A stretch of DNA of 64,000 nt from Girardinichthys multiradiatus (taxonomy: Eukaryota; Chordata; Actinopteri; Cyprinodontiformes; Goodeidae), in NCBI RefSeq assembly GCF_021462225.1, contig NC_061797.1:27427093-27491092 (forward strand), in the 5' to 3' direction. Of the stretch, positions 11,546 through 23,700 are shown one piece after another. Below the pieces are notes generated by a model. That model searched no databases, was not told the origin of the DNA, and saw nothing but the letters and a program-made list of their open reading frames with translations. Position 1 is the first letter of the stretch. Each line of letters begins with the position of its first letter. The translations under genes and the position numbers were made by a program.

Positions 11546-12874
11546 ATTTATTCAAGTAAACAGAGCCGCGCTCAAAGAAAATATACAAAAACTGTGACAA
11601 AAATATAAGACCGTTTTTTAAAAAGAATGCTGCAAATACACTACAGTGCTGAATGTCTTTGCACAGATTTTATTTTATCTTTTACAAGCAAATACAGTAA
11701 CGCACACCCAAAAAACACATATCCTTTCATTCACAGACACACTCCTTCACACAGACAGGACATTAAAGGCAGCAAAAATCTAAAACCTTTCTTCTAGTTC
11801 CAAAATCTAAAAGACTTCATGACTTTGACTGTATACTAGTTTCAAACTGCCTTTTCACACACTTTCAAGAGTTGCAGGATTTACTAGTTCTGTTTTTGTT
11901 GTAATGCTGATGTATTTAAAATGTACTGGTGAGATTAATTTGTTTAAGCTGAGAAAATTTGGCCTGTATAAAATGATGCATCATTTAAACAACCCGCTCA
12001 TTTGAAAACACAGCGTGGATGCAAGGCTGTGCAAAAAGGGCAAATAACAAATCCTTTTTTACAGTAGAAACTAAAACCAAAACTCTAACCTGAACAGATG
12101 TGGAAGAATTTGGAACAACTCACAGATAGCTTCTTAAACATATAAGACATAGTGCTGATCAAACTTACATTAGCTTTCACAGTAAAAATTTTCATCTCTA
12201 AGTATTATGGCACTTTGTTGTGAGGCACCAAAAAGTAAACAACTTTGGTCAGACGAGGAGAGCAGAGACTCCACAGACCTTCGACTCCACTCTGATTGGC
12301 TACTTCATGAAAATCCAGGATCAGTTATTATCACTCCTTCTGCATTATATACGCAATAATAAGGGTAACACTATGTCATGTTTTGTATTTTAGTCACGCT
12401 CGGGATAAATAGATCATTTTGGAATCAACCAGCACACTGCGGAAACAGAAAACCTTTGTCTTCTTACAAGGCATAAAATCATTACACAAATTTGACCTCT
12501 TTTAAGCCAATTTGTAAGTTTAACTAAAACATTTTTGTTAGTGTTTTATTTCAAGCTTCACATGTGGACATATTAAAAACACTAATTTGTAGCTCAAAGG
12601 CACTGGTGCTCCTTAAAGGATGGCTTATCAGGTAAAAGTTATAGTACAACGTCCACACACCAACTTTTCTGGCTATCCTTTTGGCACTTTACTTTGTCAT
12701 ATGTGGAAAGGACATACAATGACTTTCAAAAGTGTATATGCTCAATTTAAATAGGCAAGGTTTTTGGGATGTAAAAAAATAAGGTGAATAATTTTTTAAC
12801 TGCCCCTGCCTTTAACGTGCACAGTTCCACTCAAAAACAAACACATATGTCGGGAGAAAATGTTTCAATCAAAT

Positions 12875-12948
12875 CAATTCAATTCAGTTTTATTTATATA
12901 GCGCCAATTCACAACACATGTCGTCTCAAGGCACTTCACAAAGGGTTT
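12875..12948 (-). repeat. LINE-type 3' tail fragment
   Basis: Reads TCAATTCAATTCAGTTTTATTTATATAGCGCC and then AATTCACAACACATGTCGTCTCAAGGCACTTCACAA. It is the reverse complement of the end of the repeats at 33690-34010 and 62600-62908, so it is a short 3' fragment of the same family. Confidence 0.75.
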
Positions 12949-13559
12949 GGAATGGTGCGGGGTTGTTGGGGAGGTTAGAATAAACTACTGTGTGTTAGAG
13001 TTTGTTTGTAAAACAAAGACTGCAAACATGGTTGCCTAAGAGCAGGCACCTTGAAACTAATGTTTTTGAAGCACATTTTTAATTAAAGATCAAGATTACG
13101 TCTTGAGTTCACACCTGCGATCGGCTATAGTAAATGAGTTTAATCTAAAACACTTTCACCTGTCCAAGTAGGATTTCCCTGACATTTTCTAATTTGCATC
13201 CTTTTAGTTAAATGTTTGCAGAGAAGTCACAAAAGATCAAAAGGATGTTGTTTTGCAAATGTATCAGTCAGGAGAGGGTCACAATTTCACCCCACAGCAT
13301 TTTATATTATGGCCCAGCAAATACAGTCATTAATAACTGGACAAAAAATATTTTACAAAACTTGACTTTGGGCCACAATTTCAAAAGATAATCCACAGGG
13401 AAACATGGAGGTGGTAACATCATTCTCTGGAGTTACTTTCACAACTTCACAACAAAGTGAAGTTTTATGTCAATGTCGATAAAATCATGAGCAGTCCTGA
13501 ATGGGTTTTATTGCAATACTAATGCCTGAATTTCTTTTTTTTTTTGTAATAAGTTTTTT

Positions 13560-13700
13560 TTTTTTAAGTAGGCAGACAGAACTTGTGGTGGAGAGAGGGG
13601 GAAGACATGCAGCATAGGTCCCCGGGGTTGGGACACGGCTGCATCAAGAACTGGGTACATGGGTCAAGCGCTCTACCGTTACGCCACATGCCACGCCCTG
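13560..13700 (-). repeat. tRNA-derived SINE head, degenerate
   Basis: Read on the minus strand it has the form GTGGCGTAACGGTAGAGCGC (tRNA-like A-box region), then CCCATGTACCCAGTTCTTG and TGTCCCAACCCCGGGGACC in place of a box B, followed by a CATGTCTTCCCCC tail. This matches the layout of teleost tRNA-derived SINEs. Box B is mutated. It lies in the presumed vat1l 3' UTR. Confidence 0.55.
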
Positions 13701-14706
13701 AATATTGGTCAATTTTGACCAAAACCTTCAGATGTCTGCCGGAAATCTGAAGATGAAAAGGGGATTTATTCTTCAGTAACACAGAAAGACCAGGCATAAA
13801 TCCCAATTACCAAAAGACTGCCTTCATCTGAAGAAAATCAAAGTTGGGGAATGGTCTGGAACTAAATGTGAATCAAAATGTCTAGGGTTTGTTAAGGAAG
13901 GACTCTGTGGACAAGAGATGTCCTTATAATACGACTGATTTGGACAACTTCTTTAGGAAAGACAATATTGCTAGGTCTAAATTTGGGATAATGATGGACA
14001 CCTACTAAAGAAAACTAAATAGTGGAATAAAAATCAAAAGGTGCTTCAACTATGCATTAGTTTGTGGGTGTGCAGAATTAACAAACCAACATATTAATGC
14101 CATTTAATTTTTTTACACTTTTCTCCATAACAGACTTGCTTGTTTCCCAGTTGAATTGGACAGGACACATAGAAAACATTTAGAAAGTTTTTTTATGGTT
14201 GTCTCATATTTTATGTCACAAAACCTGGACTTTAAACAGAGGTGTGCATACCACTGTGCACCCTTGGACAGCATTAAGATACGAAGATAAATTTCCACAA
14301 TTTTTCTGTTGTTTTATCAACTTAAAATTGTTCTCCTGTTACCAAACAAAGTCTGCTTAGCATAAATAGGACTGATTCAGCAGGTTTTCCCGCATTTACA
14401 ATCTGCTTTCAATACATCGTACTGTTGGCAGATAATTTATAATTTAAACTAAAATACTGACATTACATCATTATACAGCAAAGAGTAAGATGCTGCTATA
14501 GAATGGCTCCTGCACTACAAACAGGTTATATTTCTTCTTTTCCCAATCTACTAACAAGTAATAGGTAACAGACAAAAAGCACCAAGACATTCAGACATTT
14601 ATGCAAACATGCACACAGGACATGCAGACATATATACACACTGGTTGGGTTCCTCCGTAGTGAATCTGTGCCATCTCTAGGTGAGCAGCAGTGGCATACA
14701 TCGATT

Positions 14707-17700
14707 CTAATGGATGAAAGGCATTCGCTCCTTGCTGTCATTATCTCCTTCAGGCTCCTCCTCTTCCTCTCCAGCTTCACTGGTCTCTGTGCTATCATTG
14801 GCCATCTAGTGGTAAATCAAGGTAAACAAATGTGAGCTGACATCAAGTGGTACAAATCTCTCTAATAGAGAACAGTTGTTTCCTGAATTAAATGATAAGA
14901 GGCTCTTTAAAATATGAGGAAATCTCTTTTACCATTTTCCTATGGCTGGCGTAAACGTTTGACATCAGAAAGATAAAATAAAACCATTTACTTTTATCGA
15001 ATGTCTTTAGTTAAAAAAAATTAAACAACACAAATGCAATTGCATCACTGTTTAAGTACACAAATCTATACTATAAATATGCATCGGGTGACCACAAAGT
15101 AGTTTGTTAAGTTCCTTTATCTTGTATTGATTCTCCTAACTTATATTGTTGCTGTGTTTCATACCCTGTATCAGGTTATTGCTGTTTTCAGTTCCTGTTT
15201 CAGTCTTGTCCTTGTCCTGTCAGCGATGCTTTCAATCATTGCTCAAACTTTTGAGTTATGTTTATCATCAATATCTATCTAGGTTGTGACCTAAGTTTCC
15301 AAAGTAAAGTAACTTTCAGACATTCCCTGTATACTAAGAGGATATAAACTCTCTGTGGTGTCTTGTTCATGTTTTAGTTGCAGCTTTAAATTTCATTAAA
15401 TAACAATATTTCAAGCTGCCAGTAAGCATGTTACTGGTTAGGTGAGTTTAAAAATACAACAAGTAAAAACTTGTTAATCTCAATGGACAAATTAAATAAA
15501 ACAGAAGAACCATGTATTGGAGTAAAAACAGTAGAAATGTCTTACTCACCAAAGGGGTGGGAGACTTCTCAACATCCAGAATAAGTTTTCCAATGTTGCC
15601 TCTGTCGTGAATTCTCTGCATGGCCTCTTTCACCTGAAAATAGAATGTTAAATTACATTTTAGAATCTTCTTTTAGATACACAAAGATGTCCTGAATGGG
15701 CTAGTTACCAGTCCCAATATATCACACGGTTTTAAAAGATATGGTTCCAAAGCCATTAAAAAATTGTATCCAATACCGGAGAAAAGTTGGTTCCTGAACG
15801 TTTTTTTCTCTGGAACAACTTACTGGAACTTTTGTATCTGCCTAGGCTGTTTTTTGTTCATGTTTCCATTGTGGAGGTCTGAAAACTGGGCCGTTTATGT
15901 AGATTGTGTCCTCTGACGTTATGTAGGACTTGTTTGTGTCACTAGATTGCAGCAGCACTGCAACAGCAGAGTCCAGAGTGTGATTAGAAATCAGACTGAT
16001 ACAGCATTAATGTCCAATTATTTCAGTGCAGTTATGGTTGAAAAGCCACTGATTGACCCTCCAAACTATGAGAAAAAGTTTAGATAAAATGTATTTTAAA
16101 TGACTCAAGCATATTCCAACTGCAAGAAAAAGGACAGAAGAGGTCCTATAAGGATTAAAATCACCTATCTAAAGTCATAATTCATGACATTTTCATGCTA
16201 GTTGAGCTCTGAAACTGAATCAAAACCAGTTTTAATTAAGAATAAAATTGTAATAATAGAGTAACACCTTGCACTAAGAAGTATAATTCATTTGATCACC
16301 AACTAAGCCAGCCTTTCACAGACTGTTTTGGGTATGTTCAAAACTTCTACAGCGGGAACAGACAATGCTGAAGCAGCTACAGGAGTTCCAACAAACATAG
16401 ATTGCGTTCCACGTGTGACAACAATCTGCGGTTTTCTCTATAGACTAAAGATGTTAGGCAGCAAGACAGAGTTATTTTCTTCCAAAAAAACATTCAAAAC
16501 TCAGTACAGTCTCCCAGAACATTTTACAATATTTTCTTATGGTTCCATGAAAAGAAAAAAAAAACATTGGGACATAATCTCAAATATCCACATCACCGAA
16601 AGCACAACATAATTACAATAACCATGCTATGGTTTTACATGTCTTTAGATCAAACTAGTGACGTTTTTACAACAGGATATTGCAACTTTTTAATTCTTTC
16701 ATTCCACCATATTTGTTTGTTTTTCATTGTGCAAGATGTATATTAAATTTTATGTGAAAAACATATTGAAATCATTTGTCATGGTCGGGTTTTTTTACAT
16801 CAGAAAAACCTGCCATTTCAACAGGGTGCATGTACACTTTTAATAACTGTAAATATATTCCCTTACAAAAAGTTAAGTACCAAAAAAATGTTTCTGTTGA
16901 AACAAACAATTTAAGTGGTTCTACTGAGGGTCTGCAGGAGGTCGGTTGGTAAAACAATTCAACTGTGCAGCAAGTGGGGTGTCTAGATGACCCTGTGGCC
17001 TAATGTTGGGAACAATAGCTTTGTGAGGGCTCCCATTGGTTAACCATTGTCACCCATGGTATGTTATAAAAAGCACATCCCCCAAATAAACAAAGACTCT
17101 GGTCTCAATGGAACCATCAAAATGCAACCTCTATTAAACTCAATCAAGTGCTGGCAATGTTTTCTAATTAATCTATAGGGCATTCTGTGTCTGGTCACCT
17201 TAGCTCATCATGTTGGCTGACTGTCAGATGCCCAATCAACTGCCTGTAATGCATTGCTCAATTCATGATGCCACCACTTAAGCCCTCTGGTGCCTGTTGT
17301 AATCATACTGTCGTCTTGCATATCAAATTATTTACACCAATCTTTCTGTGTCCTAGACGCGTTCTGTCAGTGAATACATTTGTTTGCAGCACAAAGCACA
17401 GTTTAAATTATAAGGTCATAATAGACGTTATGTAACAGCGTCTCAAATTTAAACTTTAAAACTTGTTTTTGGGTGATTTAAGGATTAACCCTAAAAATAA
17501 TGGACCAGAGGTAATAGGTGCTGTCTGGAATTCTCTGTGCCAATGTCTCCATCTGTTCATCCAGAGGATACTAAATGAAATTTTTAAAAAGGCAACAAAG
17601 TTCACATGTAAAAACATATGAAGCAAAATTAAGAAAACTGTTGCATTTCTCATTTTATTCTGATGAGCCTGCCAACAATCTCTGCATCCAAAAACATAAC

Positions 17701-20700
17701 TAACTTGTCAAAGCAGCACAGTTTAACCTCATTGCTCCTCATTAAAGTAAAAATGTGAGTACCCCAAAGGAGGACATATCTTGTTTTCTCATTTCAGTTA
17801 ACACACCCACAGCAGAATGTGAGCCTCTTTGTCTGCAGCCAATGTGCCACAAGTTTTCAGTAGTTAAACGGAAAAGCAACAACCAAGCCAACAGCAAAAT
17901 TAGTTTGGAAAGTTTTCCAGGACTTTTTTTTTTTCACAGCAAAAGGAACAAGCACCATAACATTTCAGGACTTATGTGACCAATAATTCCTGTATAATAT
18001 TCTAAGCTGGTAGAATTTCAGTTTTTCCCAGTATCTCTTTGAGTTTAGCTTAAACCTGAAGACCAGAGAAAAGAAATAGAAACATATAGAAATATTTTGG
18101 GAGAAAACCTCTTACTATGTTGCTCCACTCAAACGCATCGTCCTCAGTGTGTGTCTAGAAAGAAAGGTTACCATGGCCAACATGTGAGCTTATGTCCAAT
18201 TAATTCTCCTTCCACCCATGTTAACAAGTGAGGCCTGACACAACATCCCACGCTATCCAGTCCTCTAATGAAATTCTTCATGGGCAATGGTTGCAGTGAA
18301 TGGCCTGAGAAGTTTGCCAGGGTTTAATGACAACACTACATTAGAGGTTTCCCATGAGAAATAAAAAAATATGAGGACGTTGTCAGCTCATCAACATCTC
18401 CTTTGCTCTTTGACTGGGGATACAAAGATCAGAGCTTTCTTAGATGTGTTCCAAAAGCAATAGATAAACCTCTTCATAATGGTAACCTTAAACTGAATTT
18501 GTTACACAGCAAAATATACTATTTTCTATATTCACAAAGTCAAATTTCTTTCACTGACCAATGGATCTTATTTGTCTCAAGGCAAATTTGAAGTTTCTAA
18601 TTCTGAAACTAAATGAGACAAATCTGCTGCCTCACAGAGCAAATAGTGTCTCTTTACATTGATGTATGCTACCACATTTCAATTAATGCATTTAAGGAAA
18701 GCCTTCCCATATTTATGTTTATGTATGTAAATTACATCAGAACTTAAGATTCTTGAAGACCACACCCATTCACACCTAAGGCCAATTTAGAGAGGCCAAT
18801 TAACCTAACAGTCATGTTTTTGGACTATGGGAGGAAGCTGGAGTACCCAGTGAGAACCCACGCATGCACAGGGAGAAAATGCAAACTCCACGCAGAAAGC
18901 TCCGCGGCCGGGAGTCGAACCCAGGACCTTCTTGCTGCAAGGCAACAGTGCTACCACCGTGCAGCCCCAGCTTAAGGAGTTCTCTGTTAACTAAAATAAT
19001 TAAAAAAAAGCTAATAATTTTCTCTATCTCTTTTATTCATTCACAACATCTGCTGGATTTGTAGATAAAGACAGGATAACTGCAACCTGGTAAGAAAATA
19101 GGTGCAATCTACTGGACTTGATGGGCATGTTTGGACAATTGCTGAAACAAAGCAGAAAGATGAAGCAAAATAGTAAAAAATAGTAAAAATGTCATTGCTT
19201 TGTGCATTCTCCCCTCAGTTATGTTTTGGGAGACGTTTTAAAGGTGACATTATGGATGGCCTGAAATATTCTTTCTCACAGTCTTGAATAGTGTTCACAT
19301 TTTGACAACATTTACCAGTCACTCTTACACCATCAGGTCACCCAAGGTTCTTACCTCCTCCAGCGCCCACAAGGAATCCACTAGAGGCCTGATCTTCTTC
19401 TGTTCATAGAGACTCAAGAGTTTGTCCATCACCGATTTCACAAGACTACATCGTCCTTGCTTGAAGAGGAGGTTGAGGAGGGAGAACCCAGCTATGACTT
19501 TGTTCTCCTCATAAAGTTTAATAGGATTCACCTTCTCCACCTGCCACCACTAAGGAATACAGAACAGATTAATCAGGAAAAACGTATTTATATACAATAT
19601 ATGCCCAATAACATCAGTTGAGCACATAGAATAATGTTTCTTTTAAATATGGATGATAGTGTGTGTCTCTGACTCACAGATTTTGCAAAGCTGAAGAAAC
19701 TCTTTGTTTCCCCAGTTACCATGTTTGACGCGCCTGAAAAAACCAAAATAAAAAGGGTTGCTGTATGCTGGACAATGGTCAACAACTGGTAGATTTGAAG
19801 CATTGAGAGTAAGGCAAGGAAGGAACAGTGGCACTTCAGACCTTTAGATAAGTGAAAACATGACTTTGCAAATGTTCAGCAAACATAAAGCCAATACAGT
19901 AACCTCCTGCTAATGATTTAGCTAAATGCATGAGCATTGACAGGAACTGAATTAACCTGATTACAGCTGTTAAGGACAATCCATTACATTAAAAGGTTAA
20001 GGAGTACATGAAACCAGAGTTACTGCTGTAAACCTTAACCACTCCAATATATGCAAGATGGTTACAATGGAAAATATACAAATTCTGACAAAAAAATCAC
20101 AGAGTTACAATAATAAGTTCATGACATTATGAAAATGACAGGACATTATCAGTGTAGCTCATTTTAAAGGAAATTAAATTCAACAGAAAAATTTTGTTAA
20201 TATTCCTTCTAAGAAATATCTCGTGCCCATCTAGGAGTTTGGCTTGACAGTAACATCCACTTAATCAAAAAATATTAAAAACACACCGTGTATAGCATAA
20301 TCCATAAAAAAAATCTATTACACATGTTAAAAATGCTGAAACATTGTCCCTACCGTAGAGGATGTAGGTTCCCAGTGGCTTGAGTAGACTCAGGCTTTTC
20401 CCTGTGTTTTCTCCACACAGGCAGTCTAGCACAATGTCAACTCCATCTGGAGAGATCCTGTCAGTCAAAGCAAAAATGAAGTTCATTGAAAAATACAGCT
20501 GCAGGCAGCAATGCAAGGGCCAAACAGTTCAGGAGGGTGCACTCTTTATGATACTGAAAGTGATAAACATGTTTGTCTACTTGCACTACCCCCCAGAAGT
20601 TGGTAGGGCTCATTTTGTCACAATCTGTCACTTAGTGTTTATTTACTTTTTATCAGTCAGGTGTTTTTTCTGTTCCTCCAGTTTCTAAGATTTCTTCTGT

Positions 20701-23700
20701 TGTTTCTTCCTAAATCCTTGGCTTTGTGTGTGTTTATATTTCCCTTTAGATCTGTTTTCCCTTAGTTTTGTTATTTAGTCTAGTTTCCTTGCTGCTCAGT
20801 TCCTCATGCTCATTGGTTTAACCTGACACATTCCCTCAACTTCCCTGCAACCTGGTCCACACCTGTTACATGTTTCCTCAGATTACTTGCCTCCTTGTCT
20901 CCTTGATCCACACTCCACTTTCCTCAGTTTATAGGCTGTCTAGTTTTCATTGTTCCCTGCTGGTTCCTGTCGTCAACTACCCTGTCCTCTTCCCGAGTTC
21001 TTCCTAGTGGTTAGTTTTCTGTTTTGCCTCCTGAATCTGTTCTCTTGGATTACCTGCCCTGCCTGTAAGTCTGTTGTGCATCTTCTACAATAAAACTTCA
21101 TCTACTCAACATGCGGCCTCCTAGCCGTGTTCTGCATTCCAGTCCTGCCTCCAAACTCACGAATATGACATATTTTTTGCTCAAACCGGGAAGGTTCAGT
21201 TTGGCACCAAATTTCAGGTCAAGTTGCACAGTAACTGTCATAGATAATGTCCTAGTTTCTTGCTTATACTTAATTATTTGTGTCTACTGGTTGGTTACTG
21301 CTGCCTGTTTGGAATAGCAGTTGGAATGGTGCCATTGAGTCAGGATTTGGATCCTGACATAGGCAAGTTGTCAGACCAAGTTGTTGTCAGATGTTACTTT
21401 GTAGGTATATTAAAACAAGACCAAAATATCTGGATTATATAGCTATGAAACCATCTTTTGATGTTGCAGAAATTCTAATTTAGTATACCATCTATTTGTT
21501 TTATTTTAACATCTGTTCTATTAAAATAAATGAATTGATTTTAGCTCAAACAAAGACATTAGTAAATAAATGGCTTAATTAACTAATAAACATTTATGCT
21601 GCATTTGGTTTACAACAGAAGTTGGTATTCAGATCAGGGAATCACAGCAAGATCCAAAGAGCAAATAAACACCCACAAGTGCTATTGTTCCTAACATCAG
21701 GCTACATGGTCATTATAGACACCCCACAACCACACTTGTTTGGGTTTTTTTATTTTTATTTGTGTCCATCCGATGCCTCTACTCCTGTCCTGGAGGGTCC
21801 GGCTGATGCCTCTACCATCTCCGTCGCTACCTCACCCAATTGCAGCAGATGACGCCATCACTGGAACACCGCAACCATCAAGATGGCTCCACTACCGTTC
21901 CAGAGGGTCAGGCCAATGCCTCCACTCCTGTTCAAGAGGGTCTGGTCAACACCTTCACTACTGCCCCAGCGTCACTGACTTTGTCTCAGGCTTCCAGATC
22001 CCAAGCCGGCTCCTCGTCACATCTTGCTCCTCAGCACTGCAAAGACTAGACTTCTTCAGCACCTTCCAGGGGTCTGCTGTGATAGGGTGGTTCCTACAAC
22101 TTCCTCTGTGCAGCTTCTAGCCCCAAAGTCTGCTCCTCATTACTTCAGCGCACCAGAGACAACTCCATGTCCCCTCAGAGCACCTGAGAGTGCTCCTCCT
22201 CCCCTCAGGGCATCAGAGCCCGCCACTATCCTAGCCTCATCTTGGTGTTGCCAAAGAGCAACATAGACCCGGCCTCTCCTCAGCTCTTCCGAGCCCAGGT
22301 TGCTTCTACACCACCTGCTGCACACCAACGCTGCTCAGCAGTCTACAGTATAAATTACGTTTATTTCTGTTGGTTATTGTTAGTGAGGCGCTTCTATATT
22401 AACTAGTTCATTTGTTTATAGTTTCTTAGTCTATTCTTGATTTCTGTTCTTTGTACATTTTGATTTATTTCTCTTAAGACCTCTGTTAGTCTTTTCCCTT
22501 TGGTTAAGTAGTTCCTTGTCTTGTTTTGTGTCTTCGTTCTGCTCCCTCTGTGTTAATTAGTCTCCCCCTCCTTGGCTTCCCTGCTTTCATTCTGTCACAG
22601 CTGTTCCACATCTTTACTCATATTACTTTACTGCATGTTATGTTTCCCTGCTTCAGCACACCTGATTTCCACTAATGGCTTATTGACAGGCTTTTGCTGA
22701 ACTTCAATCACCTGAAGGTGTTTTAAACCAGGGAAACTTCTGAAACATGCAGGACACTTTCCGTCGAGGACCGACTTTGGACACCCCTGTCTTAAGGTCC
22801 CTTTGTCATTCTCCACCCTTCCCTCAGAGTAAGAACTCAGTTTAACCACAGTCTGCCTCTGCACTTGGGTCTTGCACAACCTAGAAGACTTGACAGTTAA
22901 TTCCTGCAACTTTTACAAAGTTTTAAATGCCTCGCAGTCATGCTGGAAATTTAAATTGGTGTATCTCACAGACTGTGGAAATTTTAAGTTGGAATTCTGA
23001 CTTCAGGAAAAATTCTATTTTATTTTTCCAACTTGGAACTTTTAAAATCCAGACGTCTGAGTAAAAATTTAACATGCAATTAATTACCATTAATTATGAT
23101 TAATTAAAACCCCAACTAATCCTTAGCTAAAAATAACCTAAAAAGAAACAGTTTTGTTTTGAGTTGAGTTGATGAGTTTTGCAATTTTCGGCTAAAGGAG
23201 CAAATTATTTGAGAACTTCATCTTAACCACTGGCAAGAACTGCAATTTGCATTTCTCACTCATTCCTGACAAGTTCATCACATACATTTTTATCTGGAAA
23301 TGCCCATCAGACTGATCATGATTTAAAGTTAGTTGCTGCGCAGGTATAACTCCAACTTAATTTTCTTTTGAACCACTTATCAGTTATATGACTAATTCTT
23401 TCAGATCCACTAAGCATGTAGAAAAATTAATCTTCAAAAACAGTTGAGGATTTGGCTGTAACATATGATTAAAAAATACCTTATGCAGAGATACGATTGC
23501 ATAACTCTTGTTTATGACAGTGAAGATAAATACAAAAGGGCCAAACAGACTCCATAAATACAGCCTGTGATTCATCCTGCAGAGATACTTTATGTTCTGT
23601 CTAATCCTGGATTCTTAAGTTCTAATCATTTACTCTCTTGGGTTTTACTGTCTGAAAAACTTGCAGTCTACAACCCACGTTTCTTTTCGAATCTGCCTAC

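Larger units (their letters stand above)
11547..14706 (-). other. vat1l: Probable long 3' UTR of vat1l
   Basis: Sequence downstream of the vat1l stop codon on the minus strand contains no other gene, and a polyadenylation signal read on the minus strand (TTTATT on plus, 11547-11552) closes the stretch. Human VAT1L also has a long 3' UTR, so the end near 11.53 kb is plausible but unproven. Two repeat fragments lie inside (12875-12948 and 13560-13700). Confidence 0.35.

Noticed and set aside
18890..18966. Functional tRNA gene suggested by a box B (GGGTTCGACTCCC) on the minus strand
   Set aside because: No cloverleaf with paired acceptor stem, and it continues into a known type of dispersed repeat body; it is a SINE head.
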